The notes under the pieces: model-generated
What the model was told of the DNA's origin: nothing
The model's database searches: none
Seen by the model: only the letters and a program-made list of their open reading frames with translations
Shown here: piece by piece, positions 9,594 to 17,342 of the stretch
Layout: every line of letters starts with the position of its first letter
Numbering within the stretch: position 1 is the stretch's first letter
Program-made: the position numbers and the translations under genes
Source: JALORV01 sp035429725
GTDB taxonomy: Bacteria; Pseudomonadota; Gammaproteobacteria; Burkholderiales; Burkholderiaceae_F
Assembly (NCBI GenBank): GCA_035429725.1
Contig: DAOMFI010000034.1
Location: 1-26,311, forward strand
Length of the DNA: 26,311 bases
Direction: 5' to 3'

Positions 9594-11111
9594 ATGTGCG
9601 GCATCGTCGGAGTCGTTGCGACCGGCCCGGTGAATCAATTGCTGTATGACTCCCTGCAGCTGCTGCAGCACCGAGGCCAGGACGCAGCGGGGATTGCCAC
9701 CGGCGCCGGCAACACGTTTTCAATGTGGAAGGGCAACGGCATGGTGCGGGAGATTTTCCGCACCCGGAACATGCGCAACCTCGCCGGCAACGCCGGGATC
9801 GCGCACGTCCGATATCCGACGGCCGGTTCGGCCACCAATCCGGAGGAAGCCCAGCCGTTCTATGTGAACGCGCCCTTCGGCATCACGCTCGGCCACAACG
9901 GCAACCTGACCAACGCCGAACAGCTCAAGAGCGAGATGTTCCGCATCGACCGGCGCCACATCAATACGACGTCGGATTCCGAAGTGCTGCTCAACGTGCT
10001 GGCGCACGAGCTGCAGGAGCAGAGCTCGAGTTACACGCTGGATCCGGCCACGATCTTCCGCGCAGTGGCCGGCCTGCACCGGCGGGTCCGTGGAGCCTAT
10101 GCGTGCGTCGCCCACATCGCCGGCCACGGCATCGTCGCGTTCCGTGACCCGTACGGGATCCGGCCGCTCTGCTACGGCATCAACGAGACCGACAGCGGCA
10201 CCGAGTATCTGGTGGCGAGCGAGTCGGTCGCGGTGGAGGGTCTCGGATTCAAGTTCGTGCGCGACGTCGGTCCCGGCGAGGCGGTGTTCATCGACCTGGA
10301 GGGCAATTTTCACGCCCAGCAGTGCGCGGAGCGGCATTCGCTGAACCCCTGCATCTTCGAATACGTCTACTTCGCGCGACCGGACTCGGTCATCGATGGC
10401 GTCAGCGTGTATGCGTCACGCCTGAAAATGGGCGAATACCTTGCGGAAAAGATCCAGCGCCAGTTTGGCACCGGTGACATCGATGTCGTGATGCCGATTC
10501 CGGACACTTCGCGTCCGGCGGCGATGCAGCTGGCAATGAAGCTCGGCCTGGAATTCCGTGAGGGGTTCTTCAAGAACCGCTATGTGGGCCGCACCTTCAT
10601 CATGCCCGGCCAGGCCGTGCGGCGTAAGAGCGTGCGGCAGAAGCTCAATGCACTGCCGACCGAGTTCAAGGGCAAGAACGTGCTGCTGGTGGACGACTCG
10701 ATCGTTCGCGGCACGACATCGCGCGAAATCGTGCACATGGCGCGGGAGTCCGGTGCGAACAAGGTGATCTTCGCCTCAGCGGCGCCGCCGGTACGCTTCC
10801 CCAATGTGTACGGCATCGACATGCCGACGCGTAACGAACTGATTGCGCACGACCGTACGGACGAAGAGATCCGCCGAATGATCGAGGCCGATGGCCTCGT
10901 CTATCAGGACATCGATGCGATGAAGCGGTCGGTCGCGGAACTGGGGCCGCATCTGAACAGTTTTGAGGCGAGCTGCTTCGACGGTGTCTACATAACCGGC
11001 GACGTCACGCCGGAATATCTCGACCGCCTGGAGGCGAGCCGGCAGGCGGCCGATGCTGCCGACATCGAACTGAGAACGCAGCTGAACCTCAACCTTGCAT
11101 CGGCGGACTGA
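9594..11111 (+). CDS. purF: Amidophosphoribosyltransferase
   Basis: PurF makes 5-phosphoribosylamine from PRPP and glutamine, the committed step of purine synthesis. The 505-residue protein starts MCGIVGVV, so removal of Met exposes the catalytic N-terminal cysteine of the class II glutamine amidotransferase domain. RYPTAG and GHNGNL are glutaminase motifs. The phosphoribosyltransferase part carries VLLVDDSIVRGTTS at about residues 363-376. The ATG follows AGGGAGAA at a good distance, one base after the cvpA stop. This length is typical of the gammaproteobacterial/betaproteobacterial type without a propeptide. Confidence 0.98.
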   Translation: MCGIVGVVATGPVNQLLYDSLQLLQHRGQDAAGIATGAGNTFSMWKGNGMVREIFRTRNMRNLAGNAGIAHVRYPTAGSATNPEEAQPFYVNAPFGITLGHNGNLTNAEQLKSEMFRIDRRHINTTSDSEVLLNVLAHELQEQSSSYTLDPATIFRAVAGLHRRVRGAYACVAHIAGHGIVAFRDPYGIRPLCYGINETDSGTEYLVASESVAVEGLGFKFVRDVGPGEAVFIDLEGNFHAQQCAERHSLNPCIFEYVYFARPDSVIDGVSVYASRLKMGEYLAEKIQRQFGTGDIDVVMPIPDTSRPAAMQLAMKLGLEFREGFFKNRYVGRTFIMPGQAVRRKSVRQKLNALPTEFKGKNVLLVDDSIVRGTTSREIVHMARESGANKVIFASAAPPVRFPNVYGIDMPTRNELIAHDRTDEEIRRMIEADGLVYQDIDAMKRSVAELGPHLNSFEASCFDGVYITGDVTPEYLDRLEASRQAADAADIELRTQLNLNLASAD

Positions 11112-11128
11112 GCAACGGGGTTCTCGTA

Positions 11129-11134
11129 TACAAT
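11129..11134 (+). promoter_or_regulatory. Probable -10 element of the metZ riboswitch promoter
   Basis: TACAAT lies 7-8 bases upstream of the first base of the riboswitch aptamer, which is the spacing expected for transcription starting at its 5' edge. No good -35 hexamer is visible at 16-18 bp, so the promoter is either weak or activator-dependent. Confidence 0.45.
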
Positions 11135-11141
11135 TCTCCGA

Positions 11142-11200
11142 TCGCGCCGATTTGAAGTCTCAGCTTGCGGGCGCTTAACAAATGCGGCTAAAGCGAGGGG
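11142..11200 (+). ncRNA. SAM-II (metA-type) riboswitch aptamer upstream of metZ
   Basis: This 59-base stretch between purF and metZ resembles the SAM-II aptamer of metX leaders in order and spacing. A P1 stem GCGCC (11144-11148) pairs with GGCGC (11170-11174). The 5' loop strand begins GATTT. The 3' strand reads AAATG...GGCTAAAG then GGGG, the hallmark tail of SAM-II. A pseudoknot can be drawn with AGC 11162-11164 to GCT 11187-11189 and CTC 11159-11161 to GAG 11195-11197. Binding SAM would report sufficient methionine/SAM, fitting the O-succinylhomoserine sulfhydrylase gene downstream. The call rests on remembered consensus and hand folding, not a covariance search. Confidence 0.85.
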
Positions 11201-11204
11201 CTCC

Positions 11205-11240
11205 AAAGAACCCGCTGCGCTGACGCTGGCGGGTTTTTTT
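11205..11240 (+). terminator. Intrinsic terminator forming the riboswitch expression platform
   Basis: AACCCGC (11209-11215) pairs with GCGGGTT (11229-11235), with an inner GCG/CGC stem. A run of seven T (11234-11240) ends immediately before the metZ ATG. GGGG at the aptamer end could pair instead with the CCC of the terminator's 5' arm, giving an antiterminator when SAM is absent. The only Shine-Dalgarno-like bases (GGCGGG) lie in the terminator's 3' arm, so folding may also block translation. Confidence 0.8.
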
Positions 11241-12446
11241 ATGGCCGACCAAATCACTCCTCCCGACTTCGACTTCGACACCCGAGCCGTGCGCGCCGGG
11301 ACACTGCGCACGCCGTTCAACGAACACAGCGAAGCGGTCTTCCTGACCTCCAGCTTCGTCTTCGACAGCGCGGCGCAGGCGGCTGCGCGGTTCTCCGGCG
11401 CCGAAGAGGGTTACGTCTACTCGCGGTTCTCGAACCCGACGGTGCGCATGTTCGAGCAGCGGCTCGCCTCGCTCGAGGGCGCCGAGGAATGCATCGCCAC
11501 TGCCTCGGGCATGGCGGCGATCATGGCGACCTGCCTGGCCACCCTGAAGGCCGGGGATCACGTCGTCTGCGCGGCCAATGTCTTCGGCGCGTCGGTACAG
11601 CTCTTCTCGACGGTGCTGGCACGCTTCGGCGTCGACGTGAGCTATGTCGACGCCACCGACCCCGACGCCTGGCGCGCTGCGGTGACGCCACGGACCCGGC
11701 TGCTCTACTGTGAAACGCCGTCGAATCCGCTGATGGAGATCGTCGATCTCACCGCGTTCGCGGCGCTGGGGCGCGAGATTGGCGCGCTCACGGTCGTCGA
11801 CAACTGCTTCTGCACGCCGGTCCTTCAGCGGCCGCTGGAGTTCGGAGTGGACGCGGTGATCCACTCTGCCACAAAGTACCTCGACGGGCAGGGCAGGGTG
11901 CTCGGCGGCGCGGTGCTGGGCTCGCAGAAGTTCATCCGCGAGCAGGTGCTGCCCGTCCTGCGCACGACGGGGCCCAGCCTGTCGCCATTCAATGCCTGGG
12001 TGCTGCTCAAGGGCCTCGAGACGCTGGGGCTGCGCCTGCGAGCGCAGAGCGCTGCGGCGCTCGAACTCGCGCAATGGCTGAGCGCGCAGCCGCAGGTCGC
12101 GCGGGTGCACTATCCGGGTCTGCCATCGCATCGCCAGGCGGAGCTCTGCGCGCGGCAGCAGGCGAGTGGCGGCGCTGTCGTGGCATTCGAAGTTCATGGC
12201 GACACTCCGGCCGCGGCCCGCGCCCGCGCCTGGGCCACGATCGATCGGGTCCGGCTGATGTCGATCACAGCCAATCTCGGGGACACGCGCACGACGATCA
12301 CCCACCCCGCGAGTACGACTCACGGACGTATCAGCCCCGAGGCGCGCGAACGCGCCGGCATCCGCGAAGGCCTGATCCGCATCGCCGTCGGGCTCGAGTC
12401 CGTCGGCGATATCCAGCGCGACCTTGCCCAGGCACTCGGGACCTGA
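11241..12446 (+). CDS. metZ: O-succinylhomoserine sulfhydrylase
   Basis: MetZ joins O-succinylhomoserine and sulfide to give homocysteine, using PLP, in the direct-sulfhydrylation branch of methionine synthesis. The 401-residue protein is a Cys/Met-metabolism PLP enzyme. It shows FDTRAVRAG at the N-terminus, YSRFSNPTVRMFEQRLASLEGAE, D187 in VVDNCFCTP, and the PLP lysine K212 in HSATKYLDGQGR, a variant characteristic of MetZ rather than MetB. The C-terminus has SLGDTRTT-like NLGDTRTTITHPAS and RIAVGLES. The ATG directly abuts the T-tract of a terminator. Location after purF is common in betaproteobacteria; the SAM-II-type leader supports the methionine role. Confidence 0.95.
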   Translation: MADQITPPDFDFDTRAVRAGTLRTPFNEHSEAVFLTSSFVFDSAAQAAARFSGAEEGYVYSRFSNPTVRMFEQRLASLEGAEECIATASGMAAIMATCLATLKAGDHVVCAANVFGASVQLFSTVLARFGVDVSYVDATDPDAWRAAVTPRTRLLYCETPSNPLMEIVDLTAFAALGREIGALTVVDNCFCTPVLQRPLEFGVDAVIHSATKYLDGQGRVLGGAVLGSQKFIREQVLPVLRTTGPSLSPFNAWVLLKGLETLGLRLRAQSAAALELAQWLSAQPQVARVHYPGLPSHRQAELCARQQASGGAVVAFEVHGDTPAAARARAWATIDRVRLMSITANLGDTRTTITHPASTTHGRISPEARERAGIREGLIRIAVGLESVGDIQRDLAQALGT

Positions 12447-12469
12447 CCCGCTGGGTAGTGCATTCGGAT

Positions 12470-12514
12470 GATCCGCTCGCGCCGAAACGCCGGCGCTAAG
12501 ACGTAAGGCGGATC
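12470..12514 (+). other. Two-tier inverted repeat in the leader of the heme/Ig-like gene block
   Basis: GATCCGC (12470-12476) pairs with GCGGATC (12508-12514), and inside it GCGCCG (12479-12484) pairs with CGGCGC (12491-12496). No T-run follows, so it is not a standard terminator for metZ. It may be a structured 5' leader or a protein-binding dyad. The pairing is visible; the function is unknown. Confidence 0.4.
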
Positions 12515-12542
12515 GAAAGTCCATTCCCGCTCAATGACAATT

Positions 12543-12562
12543 CGCGCACGGCGACGTGCGCG
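12543..12562 (+). other. Perfect 8-bp GC hairpin upstream of first heme/Ig-like gene
   Basis: CGCGCACG and CGTGCGCG enclose the loop GCGA (a GNRA-type tetraloop), about 50 bases before the ATG at 12612. Together with the preceding two-tier repeat it makes the 165-base gap after metZ rich in potential RNA structure. I see no convincing sigma70 promoter here. Confidence 0.4.
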
Positions 12563-12611
12563 GGTGAGTCGCGTTCGGACGCGTCATCTTCGAGCAAAGA
12601 GCGGATCGGGA

Positions 12612-13424
12612 ATGAGCCAGAAGCTTCGACTGTGGAGGAACTTCGCGCTGATCGCGCCCGTGGCCGCGCTGGCATCAGCCTCCTGGGCGCAGTCGACGTT
12701 GCCCGGCAACTCGAACACCGGTGAAGCCCTGTGGAGTTCGAACGGATGCTCGGGCTGTCACACGGTCACGAAGTCGAGGGGCGACATCACTGCGCGCGCT
12801 CCGGCGGGGATGAGCTTTGACAAGGCGCTTGCCGCCCTGAACGCCGCGCTCAGTGGCGCCGATCTCGAAGGCAATGCGACGGGGATGCAGAGTTTCGCGG
12901 CGTCATTGAGCACGACGAACCGCAACGACATCGCGGCCTACATCGCGGGCCTGGCCGGTCCTGCTCCGATCATCAGCTATTCACCAACCGGCGGCGCGAT
13001 ATTCCCGGCCACGGCGATCGGTGCCTCGGCGAGCGCCACCGTCACGATCCGCAATACAGGGACGGCCGCGCTGACGTTTGCCACCAACAACGCGGTCACC
13101 ATCGCGACCGGCGGCGATGCCGCGGACTTCCGCGTCTCGACGTCGAGCTGCCCGGCCACGACGCTGCAGCCCAACTCGGGCAGCTGCACGATCAACCTCA
13201 CCTTCACACCCACGGCGGGTTCCTCGCTGACGCGCACGGCTTCCGTCGGGCTGGCAACGACGACGAGCACATCGCTGGTGCCCCTTGCGGGCAGCGTTGC
13301 GGTCGCGCCACCGGCCACCAGCGCTGCCGTTGCGCCGTCCTCCGGCGGCGGCGGAAGTCTCCATTGGGTTGCGCTCCTGCTGCTGGCAGGACTCGCACCC
13401 CTGCGCCGTGCCGAAAGGGGCTGA
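12612..13424 (+). CDS. Exported cytochrome c protein with one choice-of-anchor-D domain and GlyGly-CTERM-like tail
   Basis: The 270-residue product has a signal peptide (residues 1-27, ending ASASWAQ) and a c-type heme motif CSGCH (C46, C49, H50). M92 in GMQSF is a plausible distal heme ligand before DIAAYIAGL, a typical last cytochrome c helix. One immunoglobulin-like choice-of-anchor-D (ASH/Hydin-related) repeat follows at about 118-228, with cysteines C180 and C192. The end is GGGGSL (245-250), a hydrophobic stretch and LRRAERG, resembling GlyGly-CTERM signals processed by rhombosortase. ATG 12612 is preferred to 12534 because it places the signal peptide at the N-terminus. It is translationally close to the next paralogue. 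Electron transfer at the cell surface is inferred; no named gene is recognised. Confidence 0.82.
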   Translation: MSQKLRLWRNFALIAPVAALASASWAQSTLPGNSNTGEALWSSNGCSGCHTVTKSRGDITARAPAGMSFDKALAALNAALSGADLEGNATGMQSFAASLSTTNRNDIAAYIAGLAGPAPIISYSPTGGAIFPATAIGASASATVTIRNTGTAALTFATNNAVTIATGGDAADFRVSTSSCPATTLQPNSGSCTINLTFTPTAGSSLTRTASVGLATTTSTSLVPLAGSVAVAPPATSAAVAPSSGGGGSLHWVALLLLAGLAPLRRAERG

Positions 13425-13425
13425 C

Positions 13426-15660
13426 ATGCGGCAGGCAATCAAGGCAGTGACACTTGGTCTGGCACTCGGGCTGGGACTCGTCGTCGTGCATGCAGACAGC
13501 TACGCGCAAGCCACGCGCGGCCGAGACCTCTGGTGGAATGCCGCCGCGGTCAAGGCCCGGCCGAGCCTGCCGGCCTGCGCGTCGTGCCACACCGATCCGG
13601 CAACGGGGTTGCCGCTCAAGATCGGACGTACCGCTACGAACATCCAGAATGCCATTGACGCCAACCTCGGCGGGATGAGAGACATCTTCGGCACGGGTGG
13701 CAATGCCATCCTGAACGGAACCGACCTCAACGACCTGCAGCTCTACCTTGCCGCCGTGGGTGGAACGCCAGCGGCGCGCGCCAAGATCAGTTCCCAGGCG
13801 CTTGGCTTTCCGAGCACCGCGGTCGGCGTCGACAGTGCTCCGTTGACGGTCACGGTCTCGCACGACGTCGGCAGTGCTGCCACGTTCACGCTGGCCGCGG
13901 CCAATGCACTGACGATCACCGGAGCCAATGCTGCCGACTTCCGGATTTCGGGCGGCACTTGCGCCAACGGCCTGGCCGTTCCCGCGACGGCGTCGACTTG
14001 CACGATCCAGGTCATCTTCAAGCCGACGGCAGTGGGCAGTGCGCGGGCGGCCACGCTGAACATCGCATTCGCCGAAACGCATGTGCCTGCGATCGCGATG
14101 CCCCTGGTCGGCGCTGCCGTAGCCTCGCCGGTACCCACGATCTCGCTGTCGCGGACATCGGTCGTGTTCCCGAACACGCTGGTCGGTGCGACCAGCGCGG
14201 CTGAAACGATCACGCTGACCAACGCCGGTACGCTCGCGCTCGATATCACCTCGCTCACGACCTCCGGCGCCAACGCAACGGAATTCACACGGGGCGGGAC
14301 CTGCCCCAACGCCGGCGCGGTGGCCCCCGCGGCCAGTTGCACGATCACCTATACGTTCACGCCCGGTGACATCGGGGCGCGCGAAGGCTCGCTGGTGATT
14401 GCCTCGAACAACGCGGCGGGTACCGTCACGGTTCCGTTGAGCGGCAACGGGGCAGGCAATACACCGGTGTTCTTCTCGACACCGGCCTCGTTGACGTTCA
14501 CGGCAGCGACGGGCACGACCAGCGCGGCGCAAAACGTCACCGTGCGCAACGACGCCGGCGGCACGCTGACCGTCATGAGCGTGGCTGCCACGGGTCCGTA
14601 TGCCGCGACGGCAAACAACTGTGCGGCCCTGTCGATCAATCAGACCTGCACGATCGCGGTCACCTTCACGCCAACCGCCCTGGGGGCGGCCAATGGAACG
14701 CTGACGATCAATCACAACGCGGGAGCGGCGGGCACGGTGGCGCTGAACGGCACGGGTGTCGCCGCGATCCCGCTGGTGGTCGCCTCGACCGCGAGCTATA
14801 CGTTCCAGAACCTCGTGCTGGTGAATCAGGTCTCGCAGACCGTCCAGCGCATCCGCTTCACCAACAACGGACCGGGTCCGGCGGTTCTGGCCTCGGCGAC
14901 CTCGGGCGCTGAATTCCCGCTCAGCACCACCGGCATCACGGCGCCGTGCACCGCAAACCGGACGATTGCGCAGGGAACGTTCTGCGAAGTGGACGTGCGC
15001 TTCCAGCCCTCGGCGGCGGGCGCGCGCACGGGCACGCTCTCGTTCGTCAGCAATGGCAGCCCGAACACGCTGTCGGTTGCGCTGGCGGGAACGGGATCGG
15101 GCACGGCGGCACCGATCCTGCGCTACACGACCGGTGGGGCGGCGATGGTCGGGCCGGTTTTCCCGGTCACCAAGGCCGGCGAAACGGCGGCCGCGATCCG
15201 CGTCACGCTGAGCAATACGGGAACAACGGCGATGACGTTCCCGGCGAGCAACGTCGCGACCGTCACGGCCGGATTCAACCCCGGCGACTTCAAGGTGGCG
15301 ACCACGACCTGCGCCGCAAGTGCGCCGTTGCAACCAAATACGGGTAACTGCGCCGTCGATGTGACCTTCACGCCGGTCGCGGCTGGCGCGAATACGCGCA
15401 GCGCGATCCTGACGATCACGCACGCCGGCGGGAGCGAGCAGATTCCGCTCTACGGCGTGGTGGAGGGCGCGACAGGTGCGGCCGCGCCGCCCCCGCCTCC
15501 CAGTTCGGCCAGCCCGGCTCCCTCAACTCCTGCGACGCCTGCGCCCACGACCACCACCGCAGCGAGCGGAGACGGCGGCGGCGGAAGCCTCGGATGGGCC
15601 TGGGCGGTCCTGCTGCTGTCGGCCGCCGCGCTGCGTCCAAGAGGGGCTGCTAAGCAGTGA
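13426..15660 (+). CDS. Exported cytochrome c protein with five choice-of-anchor-D repeats and GlyGly-CTERM-like tail
   Basis: This 744-residue paralogue has a signal peptide (1 to about 27), heme motif CASCH (C51, C54, H55) and candidate distal ligand M84 ahead of LNDLQLYLAAV. Five immunoglobulin-like repeats lie at about 120-230, 238-343, 348-445, 450-556 and 562-678. Each has a cysteine pair near its end (C179/C192, C293/C305, C399/C408, C508/C520, C629/C642), with motifs such as CTIAVTFTPTALG. A Pro/Ser/Thr linker (687-713) leads to GDGGGGSLGW, a hydrophobic helix and a basic end. AAAGGGG precedes ATG 13426, one base after the upstream stop, so the genes are coupled. It may act as a stalk holding the heme domain away from the membrane. 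The heme-protein architecture is seen; the function is inferred. Confidence 0.82.
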   Translation: MRQAIKAVTLGLALGLGLVVVHADSYAQATRGRDLWWNAAAVKARPSLPACASCHTDPATGLPLKIGRTATNIQNAIDANLGGMRDIFGTGGNAILNGTDLNDLQLYLAAVGGTPAARAKISSQALGFPSTAVGVDSAPLTVTVSHDVGSAATFTLAAANALTITGANAADFRISGGTCANGLAVPATASTCTIQVIFKPTAVGSARAATLNIAFAETHVPAIAMPLVGAAVASPVPTISLSRTSVVFPNTLVGATSAAETITLTNAGTLALDITSLTTSGANATEFTRGGTCPNAGAVAPAASCTITYTFTPGDIGAREGSLVIASNNAAGTVTVPLSGNGAGNTPVFFSTPASLTFTAATGTTSAAQNVTVRNDAGGTLTVMSVAATGPYAATANNCAALSINQTCTIAVTFTPTALGAANGTLTINHNAGAAGTVALNGTGVAAIPLVVASTASYTFQNLVLVNQVSQTVQRIRFTNNGPGPAVLASATSGAEFPLSTTGITAPCTANRTIAQGTFCEVDVRFQPSAAGARTGTLSFVSNGSPNTLSVALAGTGSGTAAPILRYTTGGAAMVGPVFPVTKAGETAAAIRVTLSNTGTTAMTFPASNVATVTAGFNPGDFKVATTTCAASAPLQPNTGNCAVDVTFTPVAAGANTRSAILTITHAGGSEQIPLYGVVEGATGAAAPPPPPSSASPAPSTPATPAPTTTTAASGDGGGGSLGWAWAVLLLSAAALRPRGAAKQ

Positions 15661-15755
15661 AGAGCACCGTCATGACGCCCTTTTTCGGATCAGAACCCAA
15701 GCCTACGTATCGCCAAGCTCTCATGAAATCGAACGCTGTTACAGGAAAGCTCCCT

Positions 15756-17231
15756 ATGGTGCGCGCACTGCTCGGATTGATGTTCGGACTCGCAGCCACG
15801 TCGGCGTGGTCACAGAATGCCGTCGTCGGCAAACAGCTGTACCTCAACACCAACGGCTCGCCGCTGAGTTGTGGCGCCGGCACCTGCCACGGCCCCGACC
15901 CGTCCACCAATACGAAGAACGTGAAGAAGGGGATCACCGCGACGGCGATCCTGAACGCCATCGCCAACCAGCAGGACATGAAGTTCCTGGCGAATGCGCC
16001 ATTCACGGTGTCGGCGCAGCAGGCGGCGGATATCGCAGCGTTCATCATCAACCCGGCGGCCGGAAACGGTGCTCCTGCCATCAGTCTGTCCGGCACGTCG
16101 CTGTCGTTCGGTTCGACGCAGATCGCCGCCACCAACTCGACCGCAACGCCCGCGAGCATCACGCTGACGAACAGCGGTACCGTGGCGCTGACGATCACCG
16201 GAATCGCCAAGGCGGGTACGAATGCTGCGGAATTCACCGCAACGGGGACCTGTGTCGGCGCCTCGGTCACCGTGGCGGCGGGGAGCACCTGCACGATCGG
16301 CGCGACCTTCACGCCGACCGCCGCCGGCAGCCGGTCGGCCACGTTCACGCTGCAGTCGAATGCCGCCTCCAACCCGAGCATCACACTGACCGGCACGGCC
16401 GCGGCCGCGGCGACGCCCGGAATCTCGCGCAGCGTGACCTCGATCACGTTCAATACGCAAACGGTCGGCACGACGAGCGCGGCACGCCCGGTGACCATCA
16501 CTAACACCAGCACGGTTCCCGTTTCGATCACAGCGGCGGCGGCCACGCCGACACCGGAGTTCGCCGCCACCGGCAATTGCGTCGGCAATCTCGCTGCCGG
16601 CGCCAGTTGCACGATGAACGTCACGTTCACGCCATCCGCCGCCGGCAACCGCACGGGCAACCTGACCTTCACGTCGAATGCGCCAGGCTCGCCGCACGCG
16701 GTCACCCTCGCCGGTCCCGGAGTGACGACGCCGACGGGCGCGGCAACGCTCGACACGACGGCACTCAGCTTCCCGTCGACCGGTACGGGTGCTGCAGCAA
16801 CTCCGCTCAAGTCAACACTGACGAATACCGGCAACGCCGCGCTGACGATCTTTGCCGTGGCGATCGGCGGCACCAACGCGCAGGACTTCAAGCTCGGCGC
16901 CGGCACCACCTGCGCGGCCGGGAGCCTGGCGGTGAATGCCTCCTGCCAGGTCGAAGCGGAGTTCAAGCCGCAGTCCGATGGCAGCAAGTCGGCGGACGTG
17001 GTTGTTGCGCACAGTGCTGGTACGACGCGGATCGCGGTCGGCGGAATGGCCATGGCCGCGACGACATCGACCGGCACGCCAACGGCTCCGGCGGCTGCGC
17101 CGCCGGCACCGACGTCGTCGGCCCTTTCGCCTTCGAACGTCGGCGGCGGCGGCGCGACCCCGTGGTACGCGGTCCTCGTACTGTTGCCGCTGCTGATCGT
17201 TCGTCGGCGCCTGGCGGCGGTTATTCGCTAG
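15756..17231 (+). CDS. Exported heme-motif protein with three choice-of-anchor-D repeats, CX4CH motif and GlyGly-CTERM-like tail
   Basis: The third paralogue (491 residues) starts best at ATG 15756, which has AGGAAAG 7-8 bases upstream and gives a clean signal peptide MVRALLGLMFGLAATSAWSQ. Longer in-frame starts exist at 15657, 15672 and 15723. The heme motif is unusual: C39-GAGT-C44-H45, i.e. CX4CH instead of CX2CH. M75 in DMKFL and DIAAFI complete a cytochrome c-like domain. Three Ig-like repeats lie at about 107-214, 222-320 and 327-430, with cysteine pairs C166/C179, C275/C285 and C386/C397. The C-terminus is VGGGGATPW, a hydrophobic helix and RRRLAAVIR. It ends the block, followed by a terminator. 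Heme attachment is less certain here than in the two upstream proteins. Confidence 0.78.
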   Translation: MVRALLGLMFGLAATSAWSQNAVVGKQLYLNTNGSPLSCGAGTCHGPDPSTNTKNVKKGITATAILNAIANQQDMKFLANAPFTVSAQQAADIAAFIINPAAGNGAPAISLSGTSLSFGSTQIAATNSTATPASITLTNSGTVALTITGIAKAGTNAAEFTATGTCVGASVTVAAGSTCTIGATFTPTAAGSRSATFTLQSNAASNPSITLTGTAAAAATPGISRSVTSITFNTQTVGTTSAARPVTITNTSTVPVSITAAAATPTPEFAATGNCVGNLAAGASCTMNVTFTPSAAGNRTGNLTFTSNAPGSPHAVTLAGPGVTTPTGAATLDTTALSFPSTGTGAAATPLKSTLTNTGNAALTIFAVAIGGTNAQDFKLGAGTTCAAGSLAVNASCQVEAEFKPQSDGSKSADVVVAHSAGTTRIAVGGMAMAATTSTGTPTAPAAAPPAPTSSALSPSNVGGGGATPWYAVLVLLPLLIVRRRLAAVIR

Positions 17232-17252
17232 ACGCCTTCTTCCTCACAGCGG

Positions 17253-17282
17253 AAACGGCGCTCGCGGGCGCCGTTTTCTTTT
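17253..17282 (+). terminator. Intrinsic terminator ending the heme/Ig-like gene block
   Basis: AAACGGCGC (17253-17261) pairs with GCGCCGTTT (17268-17276) around a 6-base loop, followed by a T-rich tract (TTTTCTTTT). It isolates the three-gene block from the isc promoter that follows. Confidence 0.85.
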
Positions 17283-17313
17283 GGCGGCGCTCCGGGCGCT
17301 CCGAGGTCAAAGG

Positions 17314-17342
17314 TTGACCGCAAAAGTCGGGATTAGTACAAT
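17314..17342 (+). promoter_or_regulatory. Sigma70 promoter of the isc operon
   Basis: TTGACC (17314-17319) and TACAAT (17337-17342) are separated by exactly 17 bp, close to the sigma70 consensus. Transcription would begin near 17349, leaving a leader of about 70 bases before iscR. Confidence 0.8.

Noticed and set aside
12447..12611. c-di-GMP (GEMM) riboswitch before the heme protein genes
   Set aside because: Such riboswitches precede cytochrome genes in some bacteria, but the conserved GEMM core sequences are absent here.
13204..15423. Long minus-strand open frame opposite the second heme/Ig-like gene
   Set aside because: Arg/Gly/Asp-rich shadow of a plus-strand gene with signal peptide, heme motif and repeats; no family motif.
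13900..17050. Tandem repeats considered as CRISPR or DNA satellite repeats
   Set aside because: The repetition is at protein level (Ig-like domains of about 100 residues) with diverged DNA; there are no short identical repeats with regular spacers.
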